DNA of 11,624 nucleotides from positions 1 through 11,624 of the forward strand of contig JBLIMK010000105.1 of NCBI GenBank assembly GCA_047638715.1. Direction: 5' to 3'. Positions 1 to 7,712 of this stretch are shown here, one piece after another. The DNA comes from SHLQ01 sp047638715 (lineage in GTDB: Bacteria > Actinomycetota > Acidimicrobiia > Acidimicrobiales > SHLQ01). The first letter of the stretch is position 1. Each line of letters opens with the position of its first letter. The notes under the pieces are model-generated. The model was given only the letters and a program-made list of their open reading frames with translations. It did no database searches and was not told the DNA's origin. Made by a program: the position numbers and the translations under genes.

Positions 1-14
1 CGCGGAGAACGAAC

Positions 15-2357
15 ATGAGCCGTTACGTCGGTACCAACGTTGTCCGAACTGAAGATCCGCGGCTCCTCACAGGCAAGGGTCGGTACGTCGACGACATCGT
101 GCTACCCGACATGTTGCACGCTGCCTTCGTCCGGGCCGATCACGCCCATGCCCGGATCAACGGCATCGATGCTGACTTCGCGAAGACGATGCCGGGAGTC
201 CATGCGGTGTTTACGCTCGCTGACCTCGGGGAACCCTATAACGACAAGATTCTGGCGCAGCCCTATCCGTCGCCTGCCTTCAAGCAGGACATCAGGGCCT
301 ATCCGCTAGCGAAGGACGAGGTCTGTTTCGTCGGCGATCCGATCGCGATTGTGGTGGCGGACTCGCGTCCGCTCGCGGAGGACGCTGCTGCATTGGTTCA
401 GGTCGACTACGACCCGCTGCCGGCGGTCGTGGATTGCCGGACGGCGCTCGACCCTGGCGCACCGACGGCCCACGAGGAGTCGTCGGACAACCTCATCGGC
501 ACGCTCGGTGTCGCGTTCGGCGATATCGACGATGCATTTCGCGACGCACCGAATGTTCTTCATTCGACGTTCACTCAGCATCGGGGGGGCTGCCATTCGA
601 TGGAGTGCCGTGGTGTCATCGCTTCCGAAGATCCCCACGATGGCGGGCTACTGACCGTCTACACATCTACGCAGGCGCCATATCTCGTGAAAGCAGTACT
701 CGCGAGTTATCTCGAGCTCGACGATGCGCGGGTGCGGGTTATCGCCCCCGATGTCGGCGGAGGATTCGGACCCAAAGGTGGGATCTACCCCGAAGAAGTC
801 GTCGTCCCTATCGCTGCTCGGCTGCTAGGCCGTCCAGTCAAATGGATCGAAGATCGTCGCGAGCACTTCATCTCGATCAACCAACAGGGTGATCAGGTCT
901 GGGACATCGAAGTCGCCGCAGATGATGACGGCAGGATCCGCGGCGTGCGAGGCAGCGTGATCAACGACAACGGTGCCTACACGAACTATGGGTTGGTCCT
1001 TCCCATCACATCGCTCTTCCCCCTGCCCGGTCCGTATGCGATCCCGGCCATCGACATCACGCTCGATTCTGTATTTACGAATACGCCGAGCAAGTCGCCG
1101 GTGCGTGGCGCGGGCCGCCCCAACGTTGCGTATGCGATGGAACGGATGATCGAAGCGGTCTCTCGTCACCTCGACCTCGACACGACCGATGTTCGGGCGC
1201 TCAACTTTGTGCCCGCAGATGCGTTTCCGTACGCGCCCGGCCACAAGACCGCCGGGGGCGACCCGGTCAGTTACGACAGCGGCGACTTTCATGCGTGCCT
1301 CGACAAGGTCAAAGTGCTTTCCGATTACGCCGACTTTCCGGCCCGCCAGGCTGCTGCCCGGGCAGAGGGCCGATATTTAGGCATCGGGGTTTCGTCGTAC
1401 ATCGAAGACACCGGCATGGGCCCCTTCGAGGGGGCGACCGTTCGAGTGCAACCGAGCGGGAATGTGCACGTGCTCGCGGGCACTGCCAGCCAGGGCCAAG
1501 GCCACGCGACCGTGTTCGCGCAAGTTGTGGCCGACGAGCTCGGGGTCGATATCGCCGACGTTGTCTACCAAGCGGCCGACACTGCCACGTTCCCTCTCGG
1601 CGTCGGCACGGTGGCCAGCAGGACGGTAGTTGCGGCCAGCACGGCGATCTTCAATGCGGCTGGTGAGGTACGTGAAAAGGCCATAGCGCTCGCAGCCGAC
1701 CTGCTCGAGGCCGCCGAAGCGGACCTCGAACTCGTCGGCGGAATGGTTTCGGTGAAGGGCTCGCCGGGCGCCTCGGTGAGTTTGGGAGAGCTCGCAACGA
1801 AGCTCAGACCGTTCAACACGATGGTGGTTCCAAAGGGTTTTACGCCCGGGCTCGAAGCGACCTCGTACAACGTGACGCACGGACCTCCCACGGCGAGTGG
1901 CAGTCACATCGCTGAGGTCGAGGTCGACATCGAAACCGGTGAGGTGTCGATGCTGCGGTATTCGGTCGCCCACGACTGCGGCCGGATGCTCAACCCGAAG
2001 CTCGTCGATGGACAGATCCTGGGTGGCGTGGTCCACGGTCTGGGCAACGCGCTGTTCGAGCGAATGCACTACGACGAAGCTGGGCAGCCGTTATCGGTCA
2101 ACTACGGCGAGTACTTTTTGCCCTTGGCCGCCGAGATGCCACCGATCGCGATCGTGCACCACGAGTCGCTGTCGCCATTGAATCCTCTCGGCGTCAAGGG
2201 TGCCGGCGAGGGTGGCACGATGCCCGCAGCGAATGCCATCATTTCCGCCATCGAGAGCGCTCTCGAGCCATTCGGCGTGATCGTCAACGACTATCCGGTC
2301 GACCCTGAACGAATCTGTGATCTTCTCGACGAGGCTGCCGCGAAAGCCGCTAGCTAA
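15..2357 (+). CDS. Molybdopterin-binding large subunit, xanthine dehydrogenase/CO dehydrogenase family
   Basis: A 780-residue protein of the usual size for the large catalytic subunit of molybdenum hydroxylases, which add an oxygen from water to a substrate carbon and pass the electrons on through FeS and FAD subunits. The N-terminal a/b-hammerhead domain is recognisable at about residues 10-130 (EDPRLLTGKGRYVDD). The Mo-cofactor domains follow, with GGGFGPKGG (248-256), VRGAGR (363-368), SQGQGHATVFAQ near 494 and GVKGAGEGG (726-734), where Glu732 is the expected catalytic glutamate. The active-site loop VRGAGR resembles the form II type and lacks the AYxCSFR motif of true aerobic CO dehydrogenase, so CO oxidation is unlikely; the substrate is unknown (aldehyde, purine or N-heterocycle are possible). 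ATG at 15 has GGAG 7 bases upstream. Partner small and medium subunits are not in the window and could lie upstream. Family assignment is firm, substrate is not. Confidence 0.95.
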   Translation: MSRYVGTNVVRTEDPRLLTGKGRYVDDIVLPDMLHAAFVRADHAHARINGIDADFAKTMPGVHAVFTLADLGEPYNDKILAQPYPSPAFKQDIRAYPLAKDEVCFVGDPIAIVVADSRPLAEDAAALVQVDYDPLPAVVDCRTALDPGAPTAHEESSDNLIGTLGVAFGDIDDAFRDAPNVLHSTFTQHRGGCHSMECRGVIASEDPHDGGLLTVYTSTQAPYLVKAVLASYLELDDARVRVIAPDVGGGFGPKGGIYPEEVVVPIAARLLGRPVKWIEDRREHFISINQQGDQVWDIEVAADDDGRIRGVRGSVINDNGAYTNYGLVLPITSLFPLPGPYAIPAIDITLDSVFTNTPSKSPVRGAGRPNVAYAMERMIEAVSRHLDLDTTDVRALNFVPADAFPYAPGHKTAGGDPVSYDSGDFHACLDKVKVLSDYADFPARQAAARAEGRYLGIGVSSYIEDTGMGPFEGATVRVQPSGNVHVLAGTASQGQGHATVFAQVVADELGVDIADVVYQAADTATFPLGVGTVASRTVVAASTAIFNAAGEVREKAIALAADLLEAAEADLELVGGMVSVKGSPGASVSLGELATKLRPFNTMVVPKGFTPGLEATSYNVTHGPPTASGSHIAEVEVDIETGEVSMLRYSVAHDCGRMLNPKLVDGQILGGVVHGLGNALFERMHYDEAGQPLSVNYGEYFLPLAAEMPPIAIVHHESLSPLNPLGVKGAGEGGTMPAANAIISAIESALEPFGVIVNDYPVDPERICDLLDEAAAKAAS

Positions 2358-2375
2358 AACGGCTTATCGGCGAGA

Positions 2376-2762
2376 TCAGCTTTCGCGGGCCGCGATGAAG
2401 TCGATCTCGATTCGCCACGCGGGGTTGGCCAACCCCGAGATGTACATGAGTGTCGATGCTGGACGGTGTGGTCCGAGCTCGTCATCGCGTACCCCCATTG
2501 CTCCCTCACGGTCGGCTCGGTCGATGAGCAACATGTTGAGTTGCACGATGTCGCCAATGTCCATTCCAGCTTCGCTGAGAATTGTGGAGATATTGGCCCA
2601 CGTGATACGAGCTTGATCCTCGATGCCTTCGGGCACCGAGCCGTCGAGTTCTTGCCCGGTCTGACCTGCACCGAACAGAATCCGGGCGTTGCTTTCGACC
2701 TCCACAGCGTGTGCGTACGTTGCAAATGGGCCGGCAATTCCTGCTGGATTGATACGTCGCAT
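2376..2762 (-). CDS. Rid (YjgF/YER057c/UK114) family protein
   Basis: A 128-residue protein of standard Rid length. Family features are the segment ILFGAGQTG (28-36), the helix with QARITWANISTILSEAG (50-66) and the C-terminal strand WRIEIDFIAA. Classical RidA proteins deaminate reactive enamine/imine intermediates using an arginine in a PARS-type motif before the last strand. Here the matching stretch is RPASTLMYISGL (100-111), which places Ser103 where the arginine would be, so this resembles the Rid subfamilies without the catalytic arginine and imine deaminase activity is doubtful. An excellent ribosome-binding site, AAGGAGAG (2773-2780 on the minus strand), precedes the ATG. The gene is convergent with the Mo-hydroxylase gene (18-base gap) and divergent from the CocE-type gene. 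Rid proteins often accompany catabolic operons, which fits the surroundings. Confidence 0.93.
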   Translation of the reverse strand: MRRINPAGIAGPFATYAHAVEVESNARILFGAGQTGQELDGSVPEGIEDQARITWANISTILSEAGMDIGDIVQLNMLLIDRADREGAMGVRDDELGPHRPASTLMYISGLANPAWRIEIDFIAARES

Positions 2763-2855
2763 TGGACGGCTCCTCTCCTTGAGCGTCTCCGCTTTTGTCA
2801 GATCGTATATTGTGCAATGTTGCTAGGGACATTCGACGAAGGCCGGGGGCCAAAG

Positions 2856-4592
2856 ATGTGGAAGAGCGAGTTGCGCGACGGGATGCGTATCGATTGGGAC
2901 GTCGAGATCGAAATGGACGACGGCGTGGTCATGCGTGCCGATATCTTCCGACCCGATGACGATGGAACGTACCCGGTCATTCTCTCGTACGGCCCCTACG
3001 CCAAAGGCCTGGCCTTCCAGGAGATCTATCTCGACCAGTGGACTCGAATGGTCGAGGCCTATCCGGACGTCGCGGAAGGGTCGACGAACAAGTATCAGAA
3101 CTGGGAAGTTGTCGATCCCGAAAAGTGGGTACCGGAAGGGTACGTGTGTGTTCGGGTTGATTCCCGCGGCACCGGCATGTCGCCCGGATATATCGATCAC
3201 TTCTCGCCGCGCGAGACGCGCGATTTCTACGAGTGCATCGAATGGTCGGCCGTTCAGCCATGGTCGAGCGGCAAGGTCGGCTTGAACGGCATCAGCTACC
3301 TCGCGATCAATCAGTGGCACGTGGCGTCGCTCAAGCCCCCATCGCTCGCGGCGATGTGCGTGTGGGAAGGGGCGGCCGAGTGGTATCGCGACATGACATA
3401 CCACGGAGGGCTCCTTTCGACCTTCTGGGACAACTGGTACCCGCTTCAGGTGACCGCAGTGCAATACGGGCTCGGCGACAACGGCTACAAGAGCCGGGTG
3501 ACCGGACGAAACATCTCGGGCGAGGAAACAATGTCCGACGAGCAGCTTGCTGCGAATCGCTGTGCGTTCGGCGATGAGATCGCCTCACACCCGCTTAATG
3601 ACCAGTACCACATCGATCGATCCCCGGTGTTCGACAACATCGAGGTGCCGTTCCTGTCAGCCGGCAATTGGGGCGGTCAAGGACTGCACCTCCGCGGCAA
3701 CGTCGAGGGCTACGTCCAGTCCGCATCGAGCCAGAAGTGGCTGGAGCTTCACGGCGAAGAGCACTGGACACACTTTTACACCGACTACGGCCGCGAGATT
3801 CAGCTCGCCTTCTTCGACCACTTCCTGAAGGGCGAGGACAACGGTTGGGCGGAGCGCAAACCCGTTCAGCTCCAAGTTCGACACGTCGACCGGTTCGAAG
3901 AGCGGTTCGAGGATGACTGGCCGATTCCTCGAACGGCGTGGACCGAACAGTTCATCCATGCCGATGGAGCGCTGACCCTGTCGCCTCCAACCGAAGACGC
4001 GTCGATCGAGTTCGATGCGACCGGAAAGGGTGTCGACTTTCGCTCGGCACCGCTCACCGAAGAAACCGAGTTCACGGGGCCATTGGCAGCGAAGTTGTGG
4101 GTGTCGAGTTCGGAGCCCGACGCCGACATCTTCGTCGTGTTCAGGGCTTTCGATCCCAATGGCGACGAAGTGGTGTTTCAGGGAGCGGTCGAGCCCAATG
4201 CTCCAATCGCTCAAGGCTGGCTCCGTGGGTCTCATCGAGCTCTCGATGAAGAGCAGAGCGATCCGTGGCGTCCAATCCACCCTCACACCGAAGAGGACCT
4301 GCTCGAGCCGGGTGTCGTCTACGAACTGCACGTCGAACTCTGGCCAACTTCCATCGTTGTTCCGGCCGGTTACACACTCGGGTTCAGCGTTCGTGGAAAC
4401 GACTATGAGTACGAAGGTGAAATCGACGAGTCGAAGATGGAAATCGCGAGCTTCGCGAACCGCTTCACCGGATCGGGTCCGTTCATTCACGTCGACGAAC
4501 GAAACCGTCCTGCCGAGCGATTTAGTGGCACGACGACCCTGCACATTGGGCCCGACCGGCCTGCGAACATTCTCACGCCGCTCATCCCGTAA
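2856..4592 (+). CDS. CocE/NonD (X-Pro dipeptidyl-peptidase S15) family hydrolase
   Basis: A 578-residue alpha/beta hydrolase of the family that includes cocaine esterase CocE and related acyl, amide and dipeptide hydrolases. The N-terminal catalytic domain shows MRADIFRP (26-33), SYGPY (44-48, likely oxyanion-hole Tyr), RGTGMSPG (104-111) and the nucleophile motif NGISYLA with Ser147. The likely catalytic histidine lies in GEEHWTH (His303 or His306). The C-terminal jelly-roll domain follows from about residue 400. The usual catalytic Asp position (CocE AGWYDG) reads AGNWGGQ, with Gly273 in its place. No signal peptide or membrane segment is seen, so it is probably cytoplasmic. The frame is open upstream to 2466, but that part is antisense to the Rid gene. 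ATG 2856 begins the recognisable fold and has a weak GGGGG six bases before it; ATG 2817 (13 residues longer) is a less likely alternative. Substrate unknown. Confidence 0.9.
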   Translation: MWKSELRDGMRIDWDVEIEMDDGVVMRADIFRPDDDGTYPVILSYGPYAKGLAFQEIYLDQWTRMVEAYPDVAEGSTNKYQNWEVVDPEKWVPEGYVCVRVDSRGTGMSPGYIDHFSPRETRDFYECIEWSAVQPWSSGKVGLNGISYLAINQWHVASLKPPSLAAMCVWEGAAEWYRDMTYHGGLLSTFWDNWYPLQVTAVQYGLGDNGYKSRVTGRNISGEETMSDEQLAANRCAFGDEIASHPLNDQYHIDRSPVFDNIEVPFLSAGNWGGQGLHLRGNVEGYVQSASSQKWLELHGEEHWTHFYTDYGREIQLAFFDHFLKGEDNGWAERKPVQLQVRHVDRFEERFEDDWPIPRTAWTEQFIHADGALTLSPPTEDASIEFDATGKGVDFRSAPLTEETEFTGPLAAKLWVSSSEPDADIFVVFRAFDPNGDEVVFQGAVEPNAPIAQGWLRGSHRALDEEQSDPWRPIHPHTEEDLLEPGVVYELHVELWPTSIVVPAGYTLGFSVRGNDYEYEGEIDESKMEIASFANRFTGSGPFIHVDERNRPAERFSGTTTLHIGPDRPANILTPLIP

Positions 4593-4640
4593 CAGGAGCG
4601 AGGCTCAGATCGGGTCCTCAGAGTTAGCTACTGTCGTGCT

Positions 4641-5612
4641 GTGCACGAAACAGAGCCGACCGAGACAATTGCAGAGTTACGCGCTTCATTCGCCTACGGG
4701 AGCCGTAGCAACCTGAATTTCAAGTTCCTACGCGACCTCGGCGACGACGAATTCGGCGACATGGTCGAGGAACTTTTCGACGCCGTAGCCAACGCTGGTG
4801 ACACGAACGACCCGTCTGAGGTCGTCGACGTGGCGCGCCGCTGGCAGGGACGGGCCTACAAAAACAATCTCGGCGACCCCAACGACTATCGATACGCCTA
4901 CGACGACGTGCCGTTTACGCCAATGACGAAACCGCTCTCGGAGGCACGGGTCATCCTGCTCACTTCGAGCGGGCACTTCGTCGAGGGACACGACCCAGAG
5001 CCTTTCGGCGTGAAGAACATGTCCCAAGCCGAGGCCGAGACCCGCATCAAGGAGTCGATCAAGGAACCGCCGACGCTTTCGCGAATACCGGTCGATACCC
5101 CCGCCGACCAGATCCGGGTACGTCACGGCGGCTATCCGGTGCAGGCTGCTCTCGCCGACCATCAGGTCGTCTTGCCGATCGGGCACCTGCGAGACATGGT
5201 CGCTGAAGGTTTCATTGGAGAACTCGTCGAGGACGCCTACTCGTTCGTGGGGGCCGCGCCACAAGGTTTGATGCGAGGCAAGATCGGCAAGGAGTGGGCC
5301 GATATGGCTCGAGATCTCAAGGCCGACGCGGCGCTGCTCGTACCTATTTGACCTGTGTGTCACGTGTCCGTGGGGCACGTTCAGCGAGCGATGGAGACGG
5401 CGGGCATACCGTCGACCAGCGTCTATGTGCGGGCCTTCGACGAGCACCCCAAGCTCATGGGCCTTAGCCGAACGGTGATCACCGACCACCCAATGGGACG
5501 CCCCCTCGGACGCCCCGGAGATGCAGCCCGTCAGCGTGCCGTCGTCGAACGAGCGCTCGGCCTTCTTCAGGCAGAAAGTCAGACGATCGTCGACTTCGGC
5601 GAGTCGTACTGA
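4641..5612 (+). CDS. GrdB-like selenoprotein (glycine/sarcosine/betaine reductase selenoprotein B family), Sec at in-frame TGA
   Basis: A predicted 323-residue protein if TGA 5349-5351 is read as selenocysteine (residue 237). The first 236 codons carry family marks such as FTPMTKPLSEARVILLTSSG (92-111) and VLPIGHLRDMVAEGFIGELV (177-196), ending in DAALLVPI. After the TGA the same frame continues with P-V-C-H, then AGIPSTSV and HPMGRPLGRPGDAARQRAVV, which are also family segments, to TGA 5610-5612. U-P-V-C matches the UxxC/CxxC redox motif of this family. Classical GrdB works with GrdA and GrdC in anaerobic glycine reduction; no such partners are visible here, so the role is probably a different thiol/selenol redox or reductive reaction. 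GTG 4641 is the chosen start; no good ribosome-binding site is seen, so leaderless or coupled translation is possible. It lies 48 bases after the CocE-type gene on the same strand. A genuine stop or sequencing error is the alternative, judged unlikely. Confidence 0.87.
5349..5351 (+). other. In-frame TGA, putative selenocysteine codon
   Basis: This TGA separates two in-frame halves of one recognisable protein family. It is followed by codons for Pro-Val-Cys, giving a U-x-x-C motif where homologues carry either Sec or Cys. The reading frame stays open for 86 further sense codons. A bacterial-type SECIS hairpin lies immediately 3'. Confidence 0.85.
5362..5380 (+). promoter_or_regulatory. Putative bacterial SECIS hairpin
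   Basis: Bases 5362-5369 (ACGTGTCC) pair with 5373-5380 (GGGCACGT), giving eight pairs including one G-U wobble (5367:5375), closed by the loop GTG (5370-5372). The loop starts 18 bases after the TGA. Bacterial SECIS elements bind SelB, lie inside the coding region just 3' of the UGA at about this distance, and have a G at the start of a small apical loop; both conditions are met. The pairing is seen directly; the function is inferred. Confidence 0.72.
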
Positions 5613-5634
5613 GACGGTTCGATCCATGCGACGG

Positions 5635-6669
5635 TCATGCCGGCCGACCAATTCGCAAATCGATCACCCCGCGGCCCACTAGCTGACCCCCGGCAAGATC
5701 GGCGAATGCATCATTGACGTCGCCAAGCTTGTAGGTCTTGGAAACAATGGCCTCGATGGCGCCTGTGGCCAGGAGCTCCGATGCTTCAACTAGGTCGGCG
5801 TGGGTCGAGGCGCGACTACCGAGAATTTGGCGTTCGTTACGAACCATCTCGAATACCACAGATGAAATCTCGGCATCTGGGGTGTATCCAACGAGGACCA
5901 AACGGCCGCCGGGCACCAGCTGGCTCAGAGCAACGGCGGTTGACGACTCGTTTCCAACGAAATCAAACGCCGCCGAATATCCAGTGGCGAAACTTCCATT
6001 GGTTGGAGGAAGGATCGTGAGTTCTGCTGGCTCAAGCGTCGCCACGGCACCCCGATCGAGGGCAAGCTGGCGTTTCACGGGATCGGGCTCACTCACGCTG
6101 ACTTCGGCACCAATCCGAACCAGAAGCTGCAGCGCATGGATGCCTAGGCCGCCGGCGCCAACGATGAGGACACGCTCGCCTCGTTCGATCTGCGCTCGGC
6201 CAATGGCGTGATGAACCGTGGCAATACAGTCAGCGAGAACAGCAGCTTTGAGCGGGTCGATCTCGTCGCCGAGTGGAACCACGAGGTGCGCGGGAGCGCA
6301 CATTACATCGCGCAGTCCACCGTCGCTCGTGAACCCCGGGCGCCCGACCAACGCCGAACAGAATTGATCCGCTCCGCGCCGACACGCCTCGCAGGCTCCG
6401 CAGGTCCAAGCGAGAGGAACCACAACCAATCGGCCGATCAGGTGCTCGCCCTCTGGTCCGCCCGCTGAGGTGACGCGGCCGGCGATCTCGTGGCCCAGGA
6501 TGAAAGGCAGCGGCATCTCCGGGAACACACCCTTTTGCAGCTTCAGATCGGTGCCGCAGACACCGCAGGCCTCCACCGAGATGGTGACCTCATGAGGAGC
6601 GGGTTTAGGTTCGGCCTGCTCGCGCATTACGAGCGGGGCTCCGATGGCTTCGAGCATCATGGCGCGCAT
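5635..6669 (-). CDS. Zinc-dependent alcohol dehydrogenase (MDR superfamily), copy 1
   Basis: A 344-residue medium-chain zinc alcohol dehydrogenase, full length for the family, which interconverts alcohols and aldehydes/ketones with NAD(P). Catalytic zinc ligands are Cys38 in ACGVCGTD and His60-Glu61 in GHE. Structural zinc cysteines are Cys90, Cys93, Cys96 and Cys104. The nucleotide-binding loop GAGGLG is at 171-176, and the acidic residue after the second strand (VSVSEPDP) favours NAD over NADP. The frame is open from GTG 6711, but that would overlap the upstream gene by 37 bases. ATG 6669 gives the usual family N-terminus (MRAMMLEA) five bases after the upstream stop, so it was chosen. It is the last gene of the minus-strand operon and faces the selenoprotein gene across a 22-base gap. 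Substrate unknown. Confidence 0.94.
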   Translation of the reverse strand: MRAMMLEAIGAPLVMREQAEPKPAPHEVTISVEACGVCGTDLKLQKGVFPEMPLPFILGHEIAGRVTSAGGPEGEHLIGRLVVVPLAWTCGACEACRRGADQFCSALVGRPGFTSDGGLRDVMCAPAHLVVPLGDEIDPLKAAVLADCIATVHHAIGRAQIERGERVLIVGAGGLGIHALQLLVRIGAEVSVSEPDPVKRQLALDRGAVATLEPAELTILPPTNGSFATGYSAAFDFVGNESSTAVALSQLVPGGRLVLVGYTPDAEISSVVFEMVRNERQILGSRASTHADLVEASELLATGAIEAIVSKTYKLGDVNDAFADLAGGQLVGRGVIDLRIGRPA

Positions 6670-6674
6670 CGTGT

Positions 6675-7703
6675 TCAGCTGCCTCTCTGAGAAATCGTGG
6701 GCGACTCGCACATGGTCAGTGCCTTGATGCCTTCGTGCCTTCGCAACCTTCCAAGGGCGTTCGCAAGATCATCGAGGTTGTGTTGATCCGTGACCAACGG
6801 CTCCCATTTGACCTGACCGCTCGACAACAATTCGAGCGCGGGAACGCTCGTGGAGTTCATCCCTCGCGAGCCAACGATTGTCAGTTCCCGTTCATAGAGC
6901 TTCACCGGCTCGATCGAAGCCGTTTCGCCCTGTGCGCACACGCTGAACAGCAACAGGGTTCCCCCGGTATCGGCAGCCTCCAAACTGGAGGGCAAGACGG
7001 ACGCTTTTCCCGTCGCATCGATCACCAGCGAGAACTTCTCTGGGTGGGTTTCGACGGCCTCATCAATGTTTTGGAAGATCTCATCGACGTCGAGGCGTGC
7101 AGCCACTTCCCTTCGTGCCGCCACGGGCTCGCACACCGCCACAAATGATGCCCCAGACGCCCGCACAGCCTGAGCGAGCAAGAGTCCGGCGGCGCCGCCG
7201 CCGACAACGAGCACGCGCTGCGCTGGCACTTGAGGGACTCGGTTGAGTGCGTGGAGCGCGCAGGCCAGCGGTTGGGCTACGGCGGCAGCTTCGAACGGCA
7301 GCGATTCAGGCAGGGGCACCAGATTTTGAACGCCCACGACGCAACGCTCGGCGGAACCTCCGGGTCGGGTTGCTCCGTAGGCGCCCAAGGTTCTGCACAG
7401 GTTCACACGCCCCGACGTGCAGTGGTCGCAGGTGCTGCATCCCACGACAGGATCGACCGCGACTCGTTGGCCGACCAAGTTTGCGTCAACGCCCGGCCCC
7501 ACTTCGACAATTTCGCCGCTGAATTCATGACCCGGTATCACCGGGTACTGCACGAACGACCATTCTCCATCGAGCAGGTGAAGGTCGCTTCCACAAATGC
7601 CGTTGGCCTTTACCGCAACGACTACCTCGTTCGGGCCAGGCTCGGGCTCGGGTACATCATCGATGGTGATTCGATTCGGTTCGTGCACCACTGCGGCTCG
7701 CAT
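6675..7703 (-). CDS. Zinc-dependent alcohol dehydrogenase (sorbitol/threonine dehydrogenase-like MDR), copy 2
   Basis: A 342-residue zinc dehydrogenase with catalytic ligands Cys37 (NGICGSD) and His59-Glu60 (PGHEFSGE), structural zinc cysteines Cys89, Cys92, Cys95 and Cys103 (CSTCDHC then NLC), and the dinucleotide loop GGGAAG (169-174) followed by an acidic residue (VCEPVAARR), pointing to NAD. VAQPLACALHAL near 143-154 is typical of the sorbitol/threonine dehydrogenase branch. It lies between the alpha/beta hydrolase (9-base gap upstream) and zinc dehydrogenase copy 1 (5-base gap downstream), so co-transcription is nearly certain. The ribosome-binding site is weak, as expected for coupled translation. 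The two tandem dehydrogenases are clearly diverged rather than a recent duplication, suggesting successive or different oxidation steps. Substrate unknown. Confidence 0.94.
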   Translation of the reverse strand: MRAAVVHEPNRITIDDVPEPEPGPNEVVVAVKANGICGSDLHLLDGEWSFVQYPVIPGHEFSGEIVEVGPGVDANLVGQRVAVDPVVGCSTCDHCTSGRVNLCRTLGAYGATRPGGSAERCVVGVQNLVPLPESLPFEAAAVAQPLACALHALNRVPQVPAQRVLVVGGGAAGLLLAQAVRASGASFVAVCEPVAARREVAARLDVDEIFQNIDEAVETHPEKFSLVIDATGKASVLPSSLEAADTGGTLLLFSVCAQGETASIEPVKLYERELTIVGSRGMNSTSVPALELLSSGQVKWEPLVTDQHNLDDLANALGRLRRHEGIKALTMCESPTISQRGS

Positions 7704-7712
7704 CGGAGAGCC

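Noticed and set aside
1377..2069. A 230-codon minus-strand frame
   Set aside because: Antisense to the Mo-hydroxylase gene, whose conserved motifs run through the same stretch.
15..2357. Aerobic CO dehydrogenase large subunit (CoxL form I)
   Set aside because: The AYxCSFR active-site motif is absent; the loop reads VRGAGR.
2795..2811. Promoter for the CocE-type gene with TATATT (2806-2811)
   Set aside because: A -10-like box is present, but no -35 box at an acceptable distance was found, so it was not listed.
2466..2855. N-terminal extension of the CocE-type hydrolase by 130 residues
   Set aside because: This part is antisense to the Rid gene, has no hydrolase features, and the family fold starts at 2856.
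3657..4544. A 295-codon minus-strand frame
   Set aside because: Antisense to the CocE-type hydrolase, with no recognisable domain.
5355..5612. Separate small gene starting at GTG 5355
   Set aside because: It begins one codon after the TGA, has no ribosome-binding site, and encodes the conserved C-terminal part of the GrdB-like family, so it is the second part of the selenoprotein.
4728..5651. A 307-codon open frame on the minus strand
   Set aside because: It is antisense to the selenoprotein gene. A gene caller could choose it because the true gene is interrupted by TGA, but its translation shows no family features while the plus strand does.
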